Part shown: one piece after another, positions 24,300 to 34,014 of the stretch
Position numbering within the stretch: the first letter of the stretch is position 1
Layout: each line of letters starts with the position of its first letter
NCBI RefSeq assembly: GCF_029027965.1
Contig: NZ_CP119082.1
Coordinates: forward strand, 3,147,001-3,211,000
DNA: 64,000 nucleotides
Reading direction: 5' to 3'
Source of the DNA: Paracoccus sp. S3-43
GTDB taxonomy: Bacteria; Pseudomonadota; Alphaproteobacteria; Rhodobacterales; Rhodobacteraceae
Notes under the pieces: model-generated
Databases searched by the model: none
The model's input: only the letters and a program-made list of their open reading frames with translations
What the model was told of the DNA's origin: nothing
Made by a program: the position numbers and the translations under genes

Positions 24300-25079
24300 A
24301 TGGATCTGGGCATCAGGGGAAAACGCGGGCTGGTCTGCGCGGCGTCGAAAGGCTTGGGGCGCGGCTGCGCCGAGGCCCTGGCCGAGGCGGGGGTGGATCT
24401 GGTCATCAACAGCCGGACCGAGGCCGACATCGCCCGCACGGCCGAGGAGATCGCCGCGAAGTACGGCACCGGCGTCACCCCCGTCGCGGCCGACATCACC
24501 ACGGACGAAGGCCGCGCCAGGGTGCTGGCGGCGGTGGGCCAGGCCGACATCCTGGTCACCAACGCGGGCGGCCCGCCGCCGGGCGACTGGCGCGACTGGA
24601 GCCGCGACGACTTCATCCGCGCCATCGACGCCAACATGCTGTCGGCCATCGCGCTGATGCAGGCCCTGGTGCCCGGCATGATGGATCGCGGCTGGGGCCG
24701 GGTCGTCAACATCACCTCGCAGTCGGTGAAATCGCCGATATCGGTGCTGGGGCTGTCGAACACCGCGCGCAGCGGGCTGACCGGATTCGTCGCGGGCATG
24801 TCGCGGCAGGTGGCGCGGCACGGGGTCTGCGTGAACAACCTCCTGCCCGGCATCCATGCGACCGACCGCGCCGTCAGCCTGGACAAGGGCGTGATGGAAA
24901 AGCAGGGCATCGACATGGAAACCGCGCGGGCGCAGCGGCAGGCGGGGATCCCGACCGGCACCTATGGCGATCCCGGCGATTTCGGCGCGGCCTGCGCCTT
25001 CCTGTGCAGCCAGCAGGCGAAGTTCATCGTCGGCCAGAACCTGCTGCTGGACGGCGGCGCGCTGAACGCGACTCTCTGA
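24300..25079 (+). CDS. Atypical short-chain dehydrogenase/reductase family protein
   Basis: 259-residue Rossmann protein with a glycine-rich motif in altered form (ASKGLGRGCAEAL), NAGGPPPG, and an Asn in DANMLSA. The catalytic YxxxK is not present: the aligned positions after NITSQSVKSPISVLGL are S and R (SNTAR). It may therefore bind NAD(P) without classical reductase activity, as in a known group of SDRs with LSN-R in this place. ATG 24300 was chosen over 24294 on spacing from AGGAG. The stop is followed by the glycine riboswitch region. Confidence 0.75.
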   Translation: MDLGIRGKRGLVCAASKGLGRGCAEALAEAGVDLVINSRTEADIARTAEEIAAKYGTGVTPVAADITTDEGRARVLAAVGQADILVTNAGGPPPGDWRDWSRDDFIRAIDANMLSAIALMQALVPGMMDRGWGRVVNITSQSVKSPISVLGLSNTARSGLTGFVAGMSRQVARHGVCVNNLLPGIHATDRAVSLDKGVMEKQGIDMETARAQRQAGIPTGTYGDPGDFGAACAFLCSQQAKFIVGQNLLLDGGALNATL

Positions 25080-25234
25080 CCGGGCTGGACCGTCGCCCGG
25101 CGATGGGCGCGCAGGCCCGATGCCGCGCGACCCTGCGGCGGGGGCAGGGTGCCGTCAATCGCGCCGGGACCGCCGGGCTACGACAAAAGGCTTGCCTTGC
25201 GCCCCCGGCCCGGCTAGCTCTCATCCATCGGAAT

Positions 25235-25410
25235 TCGGGAGAAGCTGGCCCACGCCAGTGCCGAAGGAGCAGCCGCCCCGGCGAACTCTCAGGCAGAAGG
25301 ACCGCTTTCCGTCAAAAACTCTGGAGAGTGGCGCGCCGCGCCCGCCGAAGGGATAACGATCTCAGGCGCCCCGATACGGTCGGACCGGGCGGGGCAGGGA
25401 CAGAGGGGGC
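25235..25410 (+). promoter_or_regulatory. Tandem glycine riboswitch upstream of gcvT
   Basis: Two adjacent glycine aptamers. The first runs from GGGAGA at about 25238 through GCCGAAGGAGCA and CTCTCAGGCAGAAGGACC. The second opens with CTCTGGAGAG at 25319 and has CCGAAGGGAT, then a less regular CTCAGGCGCC, and ends with GGACAGAGGGG near 25410. These boxes match the conserved P1-P3 core. The element lies 60 bp before gcvT and should switch the gcv operon on with glycine. The rest of the 394-bp gap between the SDR stop (25079) and gcvT (25474) is leader sequence with no gene seen. Confidence 0.9.
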
Positions 25411-25473
25411 ATCGACCGGGCGAACCGCCCGCCAACCGATGCCGGCTGCCCGGCTGTTTGAGAAGGAGGTCGC

Positions 25474-26598
25474 ATGACCGACGATCCGCGCCGGACCCCG
25501 CTGCACGACCTGCACCTGTCGCTGGGCGCCCGCATGGTGCCCTTTGCGGGCTGGGACATGCCTGTCCAGTATCCGACGGGGGTTCTGGCCGAACACTTGC
25601 ATACCCGCGCGCAGGCCGGGCTGTTCGATGTCAGCCATATGGGGCAGGTTGTGATCACATCGCGGGACGGCGACATGGCTGCGGCCGCCCTGGCCCTGGA
25701 AAGCCTGATTCCGGCGGATGTGCTGGGCCTTGCGCCCGGACGGCAGCGTTATGGGCTGTTCACCGGCGAGACGGGCGGGATCCTGGACGATCTGATGTTC
25801 GCCAACCGGGGCGATCATTTCCTGCTGGTGGTCAACGCCGCCCGGGCGGAACACGACATCGCGCATCTGGGCGGGCTTCGGGGGGTCACGGTGACGCCCG
25901 TCACGGATCGCGGGCTGCTGGCGCTGCAAGGCCCGCAGGCGGCGGCGGTGCTGGCCCGGCTGGTGCCCGAGGCGGCCGGGATGCGCTTCATGGACAGCCG
26001 GATCCTCCACTGGAACGGGGTCGATCTGTGGGTGTCCCGGTCGGGCTATACGGGCGAGGACGGGTTCGAGATCTTGGTCCCCGAGGCGCGGCTGCGCGAT
26101 TTTGCCGAAAGACTGCTGGACCAGCCCGAGGTGGCGCCCATCGGCCTGGGTGCCCGCGACAGCCTGCGGCTGGAGGCCGGGATGCCGCTTTACGGCCATG
26201 ACATGGACGGCGGAGTGACCCCCGCGCAGGCGGCGCTTGGCTGGTCGATCCCCAAGGTCCGCCGGACGGGCGGGGCGCGGGCGGGCGGCTTTCCGGGTGC
26301 GGATGCGGTGCTGGCCGAACTGGCGGATGGTCCGGCGGTGACACGGCGCGGCTTGCGTCCCGAAGGCCGTGCGCCGATCCGCGAAGGGGTCGCGATCTTC
26401 GCCGAACCCGCAGGCGGCGAGCCGATAGGCCATGTGTCCTCGGGCGGGTTCGGGCCTTCGGTCGGCGGTCCCATCGCCATGGCGCGCCTGCCCGCCGCGC
26501 TGCCCGACGGCGCCACCGTCCATGCCGAGTTGCGCGGCAAGCGGCTGCCCGCCGCGATCACGCCCCTGCCCTTCGTCACGCCATCCTACAAACGCTGA
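25474..26598 (+). CDS. gcvT: Glycine cleavage system T protein (aminomethyltransferase)
   Basis: Transfers the methylene group from the H-protein aminomethyl-lipoyl arm to tetrahydrofolate, releasing ammonia. The 374 residues begin TPLHDLHLSLGARMVPFAGWDMPVQY. They contain GLFDVSHMGQ, LALQGPQAAAVL, and the folate-binding YTGEDGFEI and GLGARDSLRLEAGMPLYG. GAGAAGGAGG lies just before the ATG. It is first in gcvT-H-P and controlled by the upstream tandem riboswitch. Confidence 0.95.
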   Translation: MTDDPRRTPLHDLHLSLGARMVPFAGWDMPVQYPTGVLAEHLHTRAQAGLFDVSHMGQVVITSRDGDMAAAALALESLIPADVLGLAPGRQRYGLFTGETGGILDDLMFANRGDHFLLVVNAARAEHDIAHLGGLRGVTVTPVTDRGLLALQGPQAAAVLARLVPEAAGMRFMDSRILHWNGVDLWVSRSGYTGEDGFEILVPEARLRDFAERLLDQPEVAPIGLGARDSLRLEAGMPLYGHDMDGGVTPAQAALGWSIPKVRRTGGARAGGFPGADAVLAELADGPAVTRRGLRPEGRAPIREGVAIFAEPAGGEPIGHVSSGGFGPSVGGPIAMARLPAALPDGATVHAELRGKRLPAAITPLPFVTPSYKR

Positions 26599-26609
26599 GG
26601 AGCGACCCG

Positions 26610-26969
26610 ATGCTGAAATACACCGAAGACCACGAATGGCTGCGCGCCGAGGGCGATGAGATCGTCGTCGGCATCACCCCCCATGCCAGCGAGCAACTGG
26701 GCGACGTGGTGTTCATCGAACTGCCCGAGGAAGGCCGCGAGGTCGAGGCGGGCGAGGAGGTGGTGGTGATCGAATCGGTCAAGGCGGCCTCGGACATCGC
26801 CGCGCCGATTGCGGGTGTGATCACAGCCGTGAACACGGTCCTGGCCGATGCGCCGGGCAGCGTGAACGACGACGCGCTTGCGGCCTGGTTCTTTCGCATC
26901 AAGCCCGCCCAGGGCACCAGCCTGGACGGCTTCATGGACGAGGCCGCTTATCAGGCGCTGATCGGCTGA
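26610..26969 (+). CDS. gcvH: Glycine cleavage system H protein
   Basis: 119-residue lipoyl carrier. The lipoylation lysine is K58 in IESVKAASDIAAPI. The start MLKYTEDHEWL is typical. It lies 11 bp after gcvT with a GAGGAGCG site and is followed by the third hairpin-tail element, which separates it from gcvP. Confidence 0.96.
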   Translation: MLKYTEDHEWLRAEGDEIVVGITPHASEQLGDVVFIELPEEGREVEAGEEVVVIESVKAASDIAAPIAGVITAVNTVLADAPGSVNDDALAAWFFRIKPAQGTSLDGFMDEAAYQALIG

Positions 26970-26975
26970 TGTCGC

Positions 26976-27027
26976 CCGGGGGCTGTCTGCCCCCGGACCC
27001 CCGAGGATATTTGTGCCAAGATGAAAG
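26976..27027 (+). repeat. Intergenic hairpin-tail element, copy 3
   Basis: 8-bp stem 26976-26983/26989-26996 (loop TGTCT), then GGACCCCC, GAGGATATTT, GTGCCAAGATGAAAG. It lies between gcvH and gcvP. The ATG inside its tail (27021) is in frame with gcvP, so automatic start calling may extend gcvP into the element; the true start is 27051. Confidence 0.75.
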
Positions 27028-27050
27028 CGCATCTTGGAAAGAAGGCGACC

Positions 27051-29885
27051 ATGACCCGCTGGATCCCGACCGACTATAATCCCGACGATTTCGCGAACCG
27101 CCGCCATATCGGGCCGTCCCCGGCCGAGATGGCCGAGATGCTGAAGGCGGTTGGCGCGGACAGCCTGGACGCGCTGATCGGCCAGACGGTGCCCGCCGCG
27201 ATCCGGCAGGACAGCGCGCTTGACTGGCCCGCCTTGTCCGAGGCCGCGCTGCTGGAGCGGATGCGGCAGGTGGCCGCCAAGAACACGGTGATGACCAGCC
27301 TGATCGGTCAGGGCTATTACGGCACCGTCACGCCGCCCGCGATCCAGCGGAATATCCTTGAGAATCCGGCCTGGTATACCGCCTATACCCCCTATCAGCC
27401 CGAGATCGCCCAGGGGCGGCTGGAGGCGCTGCTGAATTTCCAGACCATGGTGGCCGATCTGACCGGGCTGCCGGTGGCGAACGCGTCCCTGCTGGACGAG
27501 GCGACGGCGGCGGCCGAGGCGATGGCCATGGCGCGGCGGCAGTCTAAGTCCAGGGCGGATGCCTTCTTCGTGGCCCATGACCTGCACCCGCAGACCATCG
27601 CCGTGATCGAGACGCGGGCCGCGCCGCTGGGCATCCGCATCGTCAAGGCGTCCATCGACGATCTTCGGCCCGATCAGGTTTTCGGGGCGATCTTCCAGTA
27701 TCCCGGAACCTATGGCCATCTCCGCGACCTGACGCCCGAAATCGACGCCTTGCACGCGGCGGGCGCTCTGGCGGTGGTGGCGACCGACCTGCTGGCGCTG
27801 TGCCTGCTGAAGGAACCGGGGGCGATGGGGGCCGATATCGCGGTCGGATCGGCGCAGCGCTTCGGGGTGCCGATGGGCTATGGCGGGCCGCACGCGGCCT
27901 TCATGTCCTGCCGCGACGATCTGAAGCGCGCCATGCCGGGCAGGATCGTCGGCGTCAGCATCGACGCCAAGGGCAACAAGGCCTATCGCCTGGCGCTGCA
28001 AACCCGCGAACAGCATATCCGGCGCGAAAAGGCCACCAGCAACGTCTGCACGGCGCAGGCGCTGCTGGCGGTGATGGCGTCCTTCTATGCCGTCTTCCAC
28101 GGGCCGGTGGGGCTGCGCGCCATCGCCCAGCGGGTGCATCTGCACGCGGTGACGGTGGCCGAGGCCCTGCGCGCGGCGGGGGCCGAGGTCGCGCCGGGCG
28201 CGTTCTTCGACACGATCACCGTCAAGGTCGGCGTGGGCCAAGCCGGCATCCTGGCCGCCGCCCGGCATCGCGGCATCAACCTGCGCCGCGTCGGCCGCGA
28301 CCGGGTGGGGATCAGCGTGGATGAGACGACCGACGCCGATGTGATTACACGCCTGCTGGACGCCTTCGGCATCACCGACGCCCCCGCGCCCGCGAAGGCC
28401 CCGGCGATCCCCGAGGCGCTGCTGCGTGAGACGGACTATCTGACCCATCCGGTGTTCCACATGAACCGCGCGGAATCCGAGATGATGCGCTATATGCGCC
28501 GGTTGTCGGACCGCGACCTGGCGCTGGACCGGGCGATGATCCCGCTGGGATCCTGCACCATGAAACTGAACGCCGCGGCCGAGATGATGCCGATCACCTG
28601 GCCGGCCTTCGGCGCGATCCATCCCTTCGCCCCCGCCGACCAGGCCGCGGGCTATGCCGAGGCCATTGCCGATCTGACCGACAAGCTGTGCCAGATCACC
28701 GGCTACGACGCGTTCTCGATGCAGCCGAACAGCGGCGCGCAGGGGGAATATGCCGGGCTGCTGACCATCGCGGCCTATCACCGGTCGCGCGGCGAGGATC
28801 GCGATATCTGCCTGATCCCGGTCAGCGCGCATGGCACCAACCCGGCCTCCGCGCAGATGTGCGGGATGAAGGTCGTGGTCGTGAAATCCGCCCCGAACGG
28901 CGATATCGACTTGGAGGATTTCGCCGACAAGGCCGCCAAGGCAGGGGGCAGGCTGGCGGCGGCGATGATCACCTATCCCTCGACCCACGGGGTGTTCGAG
29001 GATACCTTGCGCGACGTGTGCGACATCACGCATCGGCATGGCGGGCAGGTCTATATCGACGGGGCCAACATGAACGCGCTCGTCGGTCTGGTGAAGCCGG
29101 GCGAGATCGGCGGCGATGTCAGCCACCTGAACCTGCACAAGACCTTCGCCATCCCGCATGGCGGCGGCGGACCGGGCATGGGGCCGATCGGGGTCAAGGC
29201 GCATCTGGCGCCCTTCCTGCCGGGCGATCCGCAATCGGGGGAAGGCGCGGTCAGCGCGGCGCCCTATGGGTCCGCGTCGATCCTGCTGATTTCCTGGGCC
29301 TATTCCCTGATGATGGGCGGGGCGGGGCTGACGCAGGCCACGCGGGTGGCGATCCTGAACGCGAACTATATCGCGTCCCGGCTGGCCGGGGCCTATCCGA
29401 TCCTGTTCATGGGCAACCGGGGCCGGGTGGCGCATGAATGCATTATCGACACGCGGCCCTTCGCCGACCATGGCGTGACCGTGGACGACATCGCCAAGCG
29501 GCTGATCGACAACGGATTCCACGCCCCAACGATGAGCTGGCCGGTCGCGGGCACGCTGATGGTGGAACCCACGGAATCGGAAACCAAGGCTGAGATCGAC
29601 CGCTTCATCACCGCCCTGCTGGCGATCCGGGACGAGATCACCGAGGTGGCCGAAGGCCGCATCGAGGCCCAGCAAAGCCCCCTGCGCCACGCCCCCCATA
29701 CGGTCGAGGATCTGGTGGCCGACTGGGACCGCCCCTACAGCCGCGAGCAGGGCTGCTTCCCGCCGGGCGCGTTCCGGGTGGACAAATACTGGCCGCCGGT
29801 GGGCCGGGTGGACAATGCCTATGGCGACCGCAACCTGGTCTGCACCTGCCCGCCGCTGGAAAGCTATGCCGAGGCGGCGGAATAG
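27051..29885 (+). CDS. gcvP: Glycine dehydrogenase (decarboxylating), P protein
   Basis: PLP enzyme that decarboxylates glycine and loads the aminomethyl group on GcvH. The 944 residues form the single-chain, two-half type. The active lysine lies in [27 protein letters not shown] (about residue 700). The glycine-rich C-terminal half also includes SYAGLL-like substrate contacts ([14 protein letters not shown]). The start [23 protein letters not shown] at 27051 gives the conserved N terminus. It ends the gcv operon and converges with argC. Confidence 0.96.
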   Translation: MTRWIPTDYNPDDFANRRHIGPSPAEMAEMLKAVGADSLDALIGQTVPAAIRQDSALDWPALSEAALLERMRQVAAKNTVMTSLIGQGYYGTVTPPAIQRNILENPAWYTAYTPYQPEIAQGRLEALLNFQTMVADLTGLPVANASLLDEATAAAEAMAMARRQSKSRADAFFVAHDLHPQTIAVIETRAAPLGIRIVKASIDDLRPDQVFGAIFQYPGTYGHLRDLTPEIDALHAAGALAVVATDLLALCLLKEPGAMGADIAVGSAQRFGVPMGYGGPHAAFMSCRDDLKRAMPGRIVGVSIDAKGNKAYRLALQTREQHIRREKATSNVCTAQALLAVMASFYAVFHGPVGLRAIAQRVHLHAVTVAEALRAAGAEVAPGAFFDTITVKVGVGQAGILAAARHRGINLRRVGRDRVGISVDETTDADVITRLLDAFGITDAPAPAKAPAIPEALLRETDYLTHPVFHMNRAESEMMRYMRRLSDRDLALDRAMIPLGSCTMKLNAAAEMMPITWPAFGAIHPFAPADQAAGYAEAIADLTDKLCQITGYDAFSMQPNSGAQGEYAGLLTIAAYHRSRGEDRDICLIPVSAHGTNPASAQMCGMKVVVVKSAPNGDIDLEDFADKAAKAGGRLAAAMITYPSTHGVFEDTLRDVCDITHRHGGQVYIDGANMNALVGLVKPGEIGGDVSHLNLHKTFAIPHGGGGPGMGPIGVKAHLAPFLPGDPQSGEGAVSAAPYGSASILLISWAYSLMMGGAGLTQATRVAILNANYIASRLAGAYPILFMGNRGRVAHECIIDTRPFADHGVTVDDIAKRLIDNGFHAPTMSWPVAGTLMVEPTESETKAEIDRFITALLAIRDEITEVAEGRIEAQQSPLRHAPHTVEDLVADWDRPYSREQGCFPPGAFRVDKYWPPVGRVDNAYGDRNLVCTCPPLESYAEAAE

Positions 29886-29895
29886 GGGGGCGGGC

Positions 29896-30807
29896 CTAAA
29901 GGCCCAACCCCTCATCCACGCCCAGCATGATGTTGAGGTTCTGGACCGCCGCGCCGGAGGCGCCCTTGCCCAGGTTGTCCAGCACCGCCACCACCGTCGC
30001 GCAGCCGCTGTCGGGATCGCCCTGCACGGTGATGCGCAGGCGGTTGGTGTTGTTCAGATCCGTTGGCACGATGCGCGAACCGGGATCGGACGCGACCTCG
30101 ATGAACCTCTGCCCGGCATAGTGGTCGGCCAAGGCGCCGGTCAGGCTGTCCAGCATCCGCCGGTCGTTCAGGAACAGCGGCACCTGCACCGCCATGCCCT
30201 GGGCGAAATTGCCCACCGAGGGCGCAAAGACCGGCTGCCGCGTCAGGCCCGCATGGGCGATGATTTCCGGGATATGCTTGTGCCGCTGGGTCAGGCCATA
30301 GACGAAATGCGCGGGCGCCGCGCCGCTGTCATATTCCGCGATCAGCGCCTTGCCGCCGCCGGTATAGCCGCTGACGGCATTGATCGACAGCGCCTCGTCC
30401 GGGGCGACCAGGCCCGCCGCGACCAGGGGCGCCAGAATGGCGATGGCCCCGGTGGAATAGCAGCCGGGATTGCTGACCAGCCGGGCGGCCCCGATGCGGT
30501 CGCGCGCGGCGGCGTTCAGTTCGGCAAAGCCGAAGGCCCATTCCGGGGCCACCCGATGCGCCGTCGAGGCGTCGATGATCCGCGTGTCCAGACCGCCCGC
30601 CAAGGCCACGGCCTCGCGCGCCGCGTCGTCGGGCAGGCACAGGATCGCCACGTCGGCCCGTTCAAAGGCGTCGCGCCGGGCGTCGGCGTCCTTGCGGCGG
30701 GCCGGGTCGATCTGGATCAGGCGGATGTCGTCGCGCGTTTCCAGCCGCTCGCGGATTTGCAGGCCCGTGGTGCCCGCCTCGCCGTCGATGAAAACGCTGT
30801 ATGCCAT
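29896..30807 (-). CDS. argC: N-acetyl-gamma-glutamyl-phosphate reductase (type 2)
   Basis: NADPH-dependent reductase of arginine synthesis. The 303 residues are the short type 2 form with [18 protein letters not shown] at the N terminus and the catalytic cysteine in [16 protein letters not shown]. The [13 protein letters not shown] segment and the HKHIPEI histidine also fit. It overlaps nothing, with 10 bp to the convergent gcvP. The ATG at 30807 was chosen; an upstream frame to 30861 has no conserved sequence. Confidence 0.95.
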   Translation of the reverse strand: MAYSVFIDGEAGTTGLQIRERLETRDDIRLIQIDPARRKDADARRDAFERADVAILCLPDDAAREAVALAGGLDTRIIDASTAHRVAPEWAFGFAELNAAARDRIGAARLVSNPGCYSTGAIAILAPLVAAGLVAPDEALSINAVSGYTGGGKALIAEYDSGAAPAHFVYGLTQRHKHIPEIIAHAGLTRQPVFAPSVGNFAQGMAVQVPLFLNDRRMLDSLTGALADHYAGQRFIEVASDPGSRIVPTDLNNTNRLRITVQGDPDSGCATVVAVLDNLGKGASGAAVQNLNIMLGVDEGLGL

Positions 30808-30872
30808 GGTTCGATCCCCGTTTGCTGCGGGCGTTATAGGGGACCGCTGCCCCGCTGCCAATCAGTGCGCGA

Positions 30873-31202
30873 TCAGATCGAACAGATTTCCGAGCGGGTC
30901 AGGAACCGCTTTTCGCGCCCGTTGTCCAGGCTGAACATGCCGCCGCGTCCCGGCACCACGTCGATGATCAGGTCGGTATGCGCCCAGGCCTCGGCCTGGC
31001 TGGCCGAGATGTAGAAGGGCGCGCCGCCGATCTCTCCCAGCTTCACGTCGCGTTCGCCCACGCGGAAATCGCCCTGCGGATAGCACATGGGCGAGGATCC
31101 GTCGCAGCAGCCGCCGGACTGGTGAAACAGGACCGGGCCGTGGTCGGCGGTGATTTCGGCGATCAGGTCAAGGGCGGCGGGGGTCGCGGAAACCTTGCTC
31201 AT
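30873..31202 (-). CDS. DUF779 family protein
   Basis: 109 residues with the DUF779 core HQSGGCCDGSSPMCYPQGDF near 26-46 and YISASQAEAWAHTDLIIDVVPGRG later. These cysteine-rich proteins are repeatedly encoded next to aldehyde dehydrogenases of the ExaC/AldB type, and no activity is proven. Here topoisomerase IB lies between it and the aldehyde dehydrogenase. The start ATG at 31202 overlaps the topoisomerase stop by 4 bp, so all three could form one transcript. A metal-binding or thiol-relay role is possible. Confidence 0.85.
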   Translation of the reverse strand: MSKVSATPAALDLIAEITADHGPVLFHQSGGCCDGSSPMCYPQGDFRVGERDVKLGEIGGAPFYISASQAEAWAHTDLIIDVVPGRGGMFSLDNGREKRFLTRSEICSI

Positions 31203-32257
31203 GTCTTCAACCTTTGCTTCAGGAATTCCAGCACCTGGCGTTCCTCGGGGCGCAGGCCGGTCTGTTGCAGATCGTCGGCGATTTCGTCCCGCAATTCCAG
31301 CTTCAAGTCGTCGGCCAGATAGGAATCGATCACCTGGGGATGGACATAGCATTTGCGGCAGATCGTGGGCGTGTTGCCAAGGCGCGCCGCGACCCGTTCG
31401 ATCACCTCGCGGATATTGCGCTTGGCCGCCGCCTGGCTGTCGAACGCCTGGTATTCGGCCAGGGCCAGGGCGGCCAGCACGGTGCCGGTCCAGGTGCGGA
31501 AGTCCTTGGCAGTGACGTTCTGGCCTGAAATCTCGCGCAGATAGGCGTTCACCTCGGTCGAGGTGATCTTCTGGCGCTGGCCGTCCTCGTCCAGATACTG
31601 GAACAGGTGCTGGCCCGGAATGTCCTGAGCGGCGCGCACGATCCGGGCCACGCGACGGTCCTTCAGGCCCAGGTTCCATTCCTTGCCCGACTTGCCCTTG
31701 AAACGGAACCGGACCTCGCTGCCGTCGATCTTGACATGCCGGTCGCGCAGGGTGGTCAACCCGTGCGACTTGTTCTGTTTGGCATAATCGGCATTGCCCA
31801 CCCGGATCATGGTGTTTTCCAGCAGATGCACCACGGTCGCCACGAGTTTTTCGGCGGGCAGACCGCGCCGCGACATGTCCCGGTCCACCCGGTCGCGGAT
31901 CTGCGGCAGCGCATGGGCGAAGTCCAGCATGCGGTCGTATTTGGCCCCGTCGCGGATCGCGCGGAAATCGGGATGGTATCGGTATTGCTTGCGGCCCTTG
32001 GCATCGCGGCCGGTGGCCTGGATATGGCCGCGCGGATCGGGGCAGATCCAGACATCGGTATAGGCGGGCGGGATCGCCAGCGCGGCCAGCCGCTTGCGTT
32101 CGGCCTTGTCGGTGATGGTCCCGCCGTCCGGGCCGCGATAGCTGAACCCCTTGCCGGACCGCTGCCGCGTGATGCCGGGCATGTCGTCGTTCACATAGAC
32201 CAGCCCCGCCTCTTTCGCGGCATCGCGCGGGTCGGGGATGACGGCATCGTCGGGCAT
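31199..32257 (-). CDS. Bacterial DNA topoisomerase IB
   Basis: 352-residue poxvirus-like type IB topoisomerase that relaxes supercoils through a 3'-phosphotyrosyl intermediate. It shows an N-terminal DNA-clamp domain (GKGFSYRGPDGGTITDKAERKRL) and a catalytic domain with the RVGNADYAKQNKSHGLTTLR segment. KDFRTWTGTVLA follows, and the nucleophile tyrosine lies in ICRKCYVHPQVI. Its stop overlaps the DUF779 start. Such enzymes are scattered in alphaproteobacteria and not part of the essential set. Confidence 0.9.
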   Translation of the reverse strand: MPDDAVIPDPRDAAKEAGLVYVNDDMPGITRQRSGKGFSYRGPDGGTITDKAERKRLAALAIPPAYTDVWICPDPRGHIQATGRDAKGRKQYRYHPDFRAIRDGAKYDRMLDFAHALPQIRDRVDRDMSRRGLPAEKLVATVVHLLENTMIRVGNADYAKQNKSHGLTTLRDRHVKIDGSEVRFRFKGKSGKEWNLGLKDRRVARIVRAAQDIPGQHLFQYLDEDGQRQKITSTEVNAYLREISGQNVTAKDFRTWTGTVLAALALAEYQAFDSQAAAKRNIREVIERVAARLGNTPTICRKCYVHPQVIDSYLADDLKLELRDEIADDLQQTGLRPEERQVLEFLKQRLKT

Positions 32258-32360
32258 GGGCGGATCCGGGGGCCAAGGGGGATGTTCCCGTCAACGCCAG
32301 CCGCCCAGGTTGGTTGCGCGGGCCTGTATTGCGGCCCGCGCGCCCGGTTTCGTCACGCGA

Positions 32361-33887
32361 TCAGAAGAAGCCCAGCTTCTTCGGGCTATAGCTGACCAGC
32401 ATGTTCTTGGTCTGCTGGTAATGATCCAGCATCATCTTGTGGTTTTCCCGCCCGATGCCCGACTGCTTGTAGCCGCCGAAGGCCGCATGGGCCGGATAGG
32501 CGTGATAGCAGTTGGTCCAGACCCGGCCCGCCTTGATCGCGCGGCCGAAGCGATAGCAGGTATTGGCCTCGCGCGACCAGATGCCCGCGCCCAGGCCATA
32601 GAGCGTGTCGTTGGCGATCGACAGCGCCTCGTCCTGATCCTTGAAGGTCGTCACCGACACCACGGGACCGAAGATCTCCTCCTGGAAGATGCGCATCTTG
32701 TTGTTGCCGCGAAACACGGTCGGCTTGATGTAATAGCCGCCCGACAGTTCCCCGCCATGATCGGCCGCCTCGCCGCCGATCAGAACCTCGGCGCCTTCCT
32801 TGCGGCCGATGTCGAAATAGGAGAGGATCTTTTCCTTCTGTTCCGACGATGCCTGCGCGCCGACCATCGTGGCGCTGTCGCGCGGATCGCCCTGCTTGAT
32901 CGCCTCGACGCGCTTCAGGGCGCGTTCGATGAAGCGGTCATAGATCGATTCCTGGATCAGCACGCGCGACGGGCAGGTGCAGACCTCGCCCTGGTTCAGC
33001 GCGAACATCGCGAAGCCTTCCAGGGCCTTGTCGAAGAAATCGTCATCCTCGCGCAGAACATCCTCGAAGAAGATGTTGGGCGACTTGCCGCCCAGTTCCA
33101 GCGTGACCGGGATCAGGTGTTCCGACGCGTATTGCATGATCAGCCGCCCGGTCGTCGTCTCGCCGGTGAAGGCGATCTTCGAGATGCGCGGGTTCGAGGC
33201 CAGCGGCTTGCCCGCCTCCAGCCCGAAGCCGTTGACGACGTTCAGCACGCCCGGCGGCAGCAGGTCGGCGATCAGCCCGACCCAAACCATGATGCTGGCT
33301 GGGGTCTGCTCGGCCGGTTTCAGCACCACGCAGTTCCCGGCGGCCAGGGCGGGCGCCAGCTTCCACACCGCCATCAGCAGCGGGAAGTTCCACGGGATGA
33401 TCTGGCCCACGACGCCCAGGGGTTCATGGAAGTGATAGGCCACGGTGTCGTGGTCGATTTCCGAAATCCCGCCTTCCTGGGCGCGCAGCACGCCCGCGAA
33501 ATAGCGGAAATGGTCGATGCCCAGCGGCAGGTCGGCGGCCATCGTCTCGCGGATCGGCTTGCCGTTGTCCCAGGTTTCCGCCGTCGCCAGCAGTTCCAGG
33601 TTCTGTTCCATCCGGTCGGCGATGCGCAGCAGGATCAGCGACCGTTCCGCGGCCGAGGTCTGGCCCCACTTGTCCTTGGCGGCATGGGCCGCATCCAGCG
33701 CGGCCTCGATGTCCTCGGCACCCGACCGGGCGATCTCGCCGATCTCGGCGCCGGTGATGGGGGTGGTGTTGGTGAAATACTTGCCCGACTTCGGCGCGGT
33801 CCACTGCCCGCCGATGAAGTTGTCGTAGCGCTTGGCAAAGGGCATCACGCCCACGCCCTTGAATTCATGCGTCTGGTCGTTCGGCAT
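32361..33887 (-). CDS. NAD-dependent (acet)aldehyde dehydrogenase, ExaC/AcoD type
   Basis: Oxidises aldehydes to acids in the cytosol. It has 508 residues; family members are about 506. The active cysteine is in [13 protein letters not shown], the general base glutamate in [17 protein letters not shown], and the cofactor site in the [31 protein letters not shown] segment. An [10 protein letters not shown] follows later. The ATG at 33887 is preceded by AGAGGAGG. It lies next to a GAF-Fis regulator and is followed by topoisomerase IB and DUF779, an arrangement resembling AcoR- or ErcR-controlled alcohol/aldehyde loci. Substrate not defined. Confidence 0.9.
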   Translation of the reverse strand: MPNDQTHEFKGVGVMPFAKRYDNFIGGQWTAPKSGKYFTNTTPITGAEIGEIARSGAEDIEAALDAAHAAKDKWGQTSAAERSLILLRIADRMEQNLELLATAETWDNGKPIRETMAADLPLGIDHFRYFAGVLRAQEGGISEIDHDTVAYHFHEPLGVVGQIIPWNFPLLMAVWKLAPALAAGNCVVLKPAEQTPASIMVWVGLIADLLPPGVLNVVNGFGLEAGKPLASNPRISKIAFTGETTTGRLIMQYASEHLIPVTLELGGKSPNIFFEDVLREDDDFFDKALEGFAMFALNQGEVCTCPSRVLIQESIYDRFIERALKRVEAIKQGDPRDSATMVGAQASSEQKEKILSYFDIGRKEGAEVLIGGEAADHGGELSGGYYIKPTVFRGNNKMRIFQEEIFGPVVSVTTFKDQDEALSIANDTLYGLGAGIWSREANTCYRFGRAIKAGRVWTNCYHAYPAHAAFGGYKQSGIGRENHKMMLDHYQQTKNMLVSYSPKKLGFF

Positions 33888-33994
33888 CGTTTCCTCCTCT
33901 GGAATGGCCCGGAGTCTCCCTCCTCCGGGTATGGGTCGAAGCTTGCGGCAGAGGTGATTCGTTGCAATCGCCCCAGAGCGCCGCGATGCGGACG

Positions 33995-34014
33995 CTGTCT
34001 CACGGATGAGACAG
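33995..34014. promoter_or_regulatory. Perfect 8-4-8 palindrome, candidate operator
   Basis: CTGTCTCA, four bases, TGAGACAG lies between the GAF-Fis regulator stop (34015) and the aldehyde dehydrogenase start (33887). It is about 110 bp upstream of that ATG, where an activator site would lie. No T-run follows, so it is not a plain terminator. Confidence 0.6.

Noticed and set aside
26586-29915. 1109-codon open frame on the minus strand opposite gcvT end, gcvH and gcvP
   Set aside because: It is the antisense shadow of a conserved GC-rich gene, is rich in His/Arg/Gly and has no domain; gcvP is unmistakable on the other strand.
33888-33994. Sigma-54 promoter before the aldehyde dehydrogenase
   Set aside because: A GGGGC...TTGCA stretch is present but GG-to-GC spacing is 7, not 10; the regulator also lacks the AAA+ module.
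33995-34014. Palindrome as an intrinsic terminator of the regulator gene
   Set aside because: It is followed by mixed GC sequence with no T-run, and it lies directly at the stop codon.
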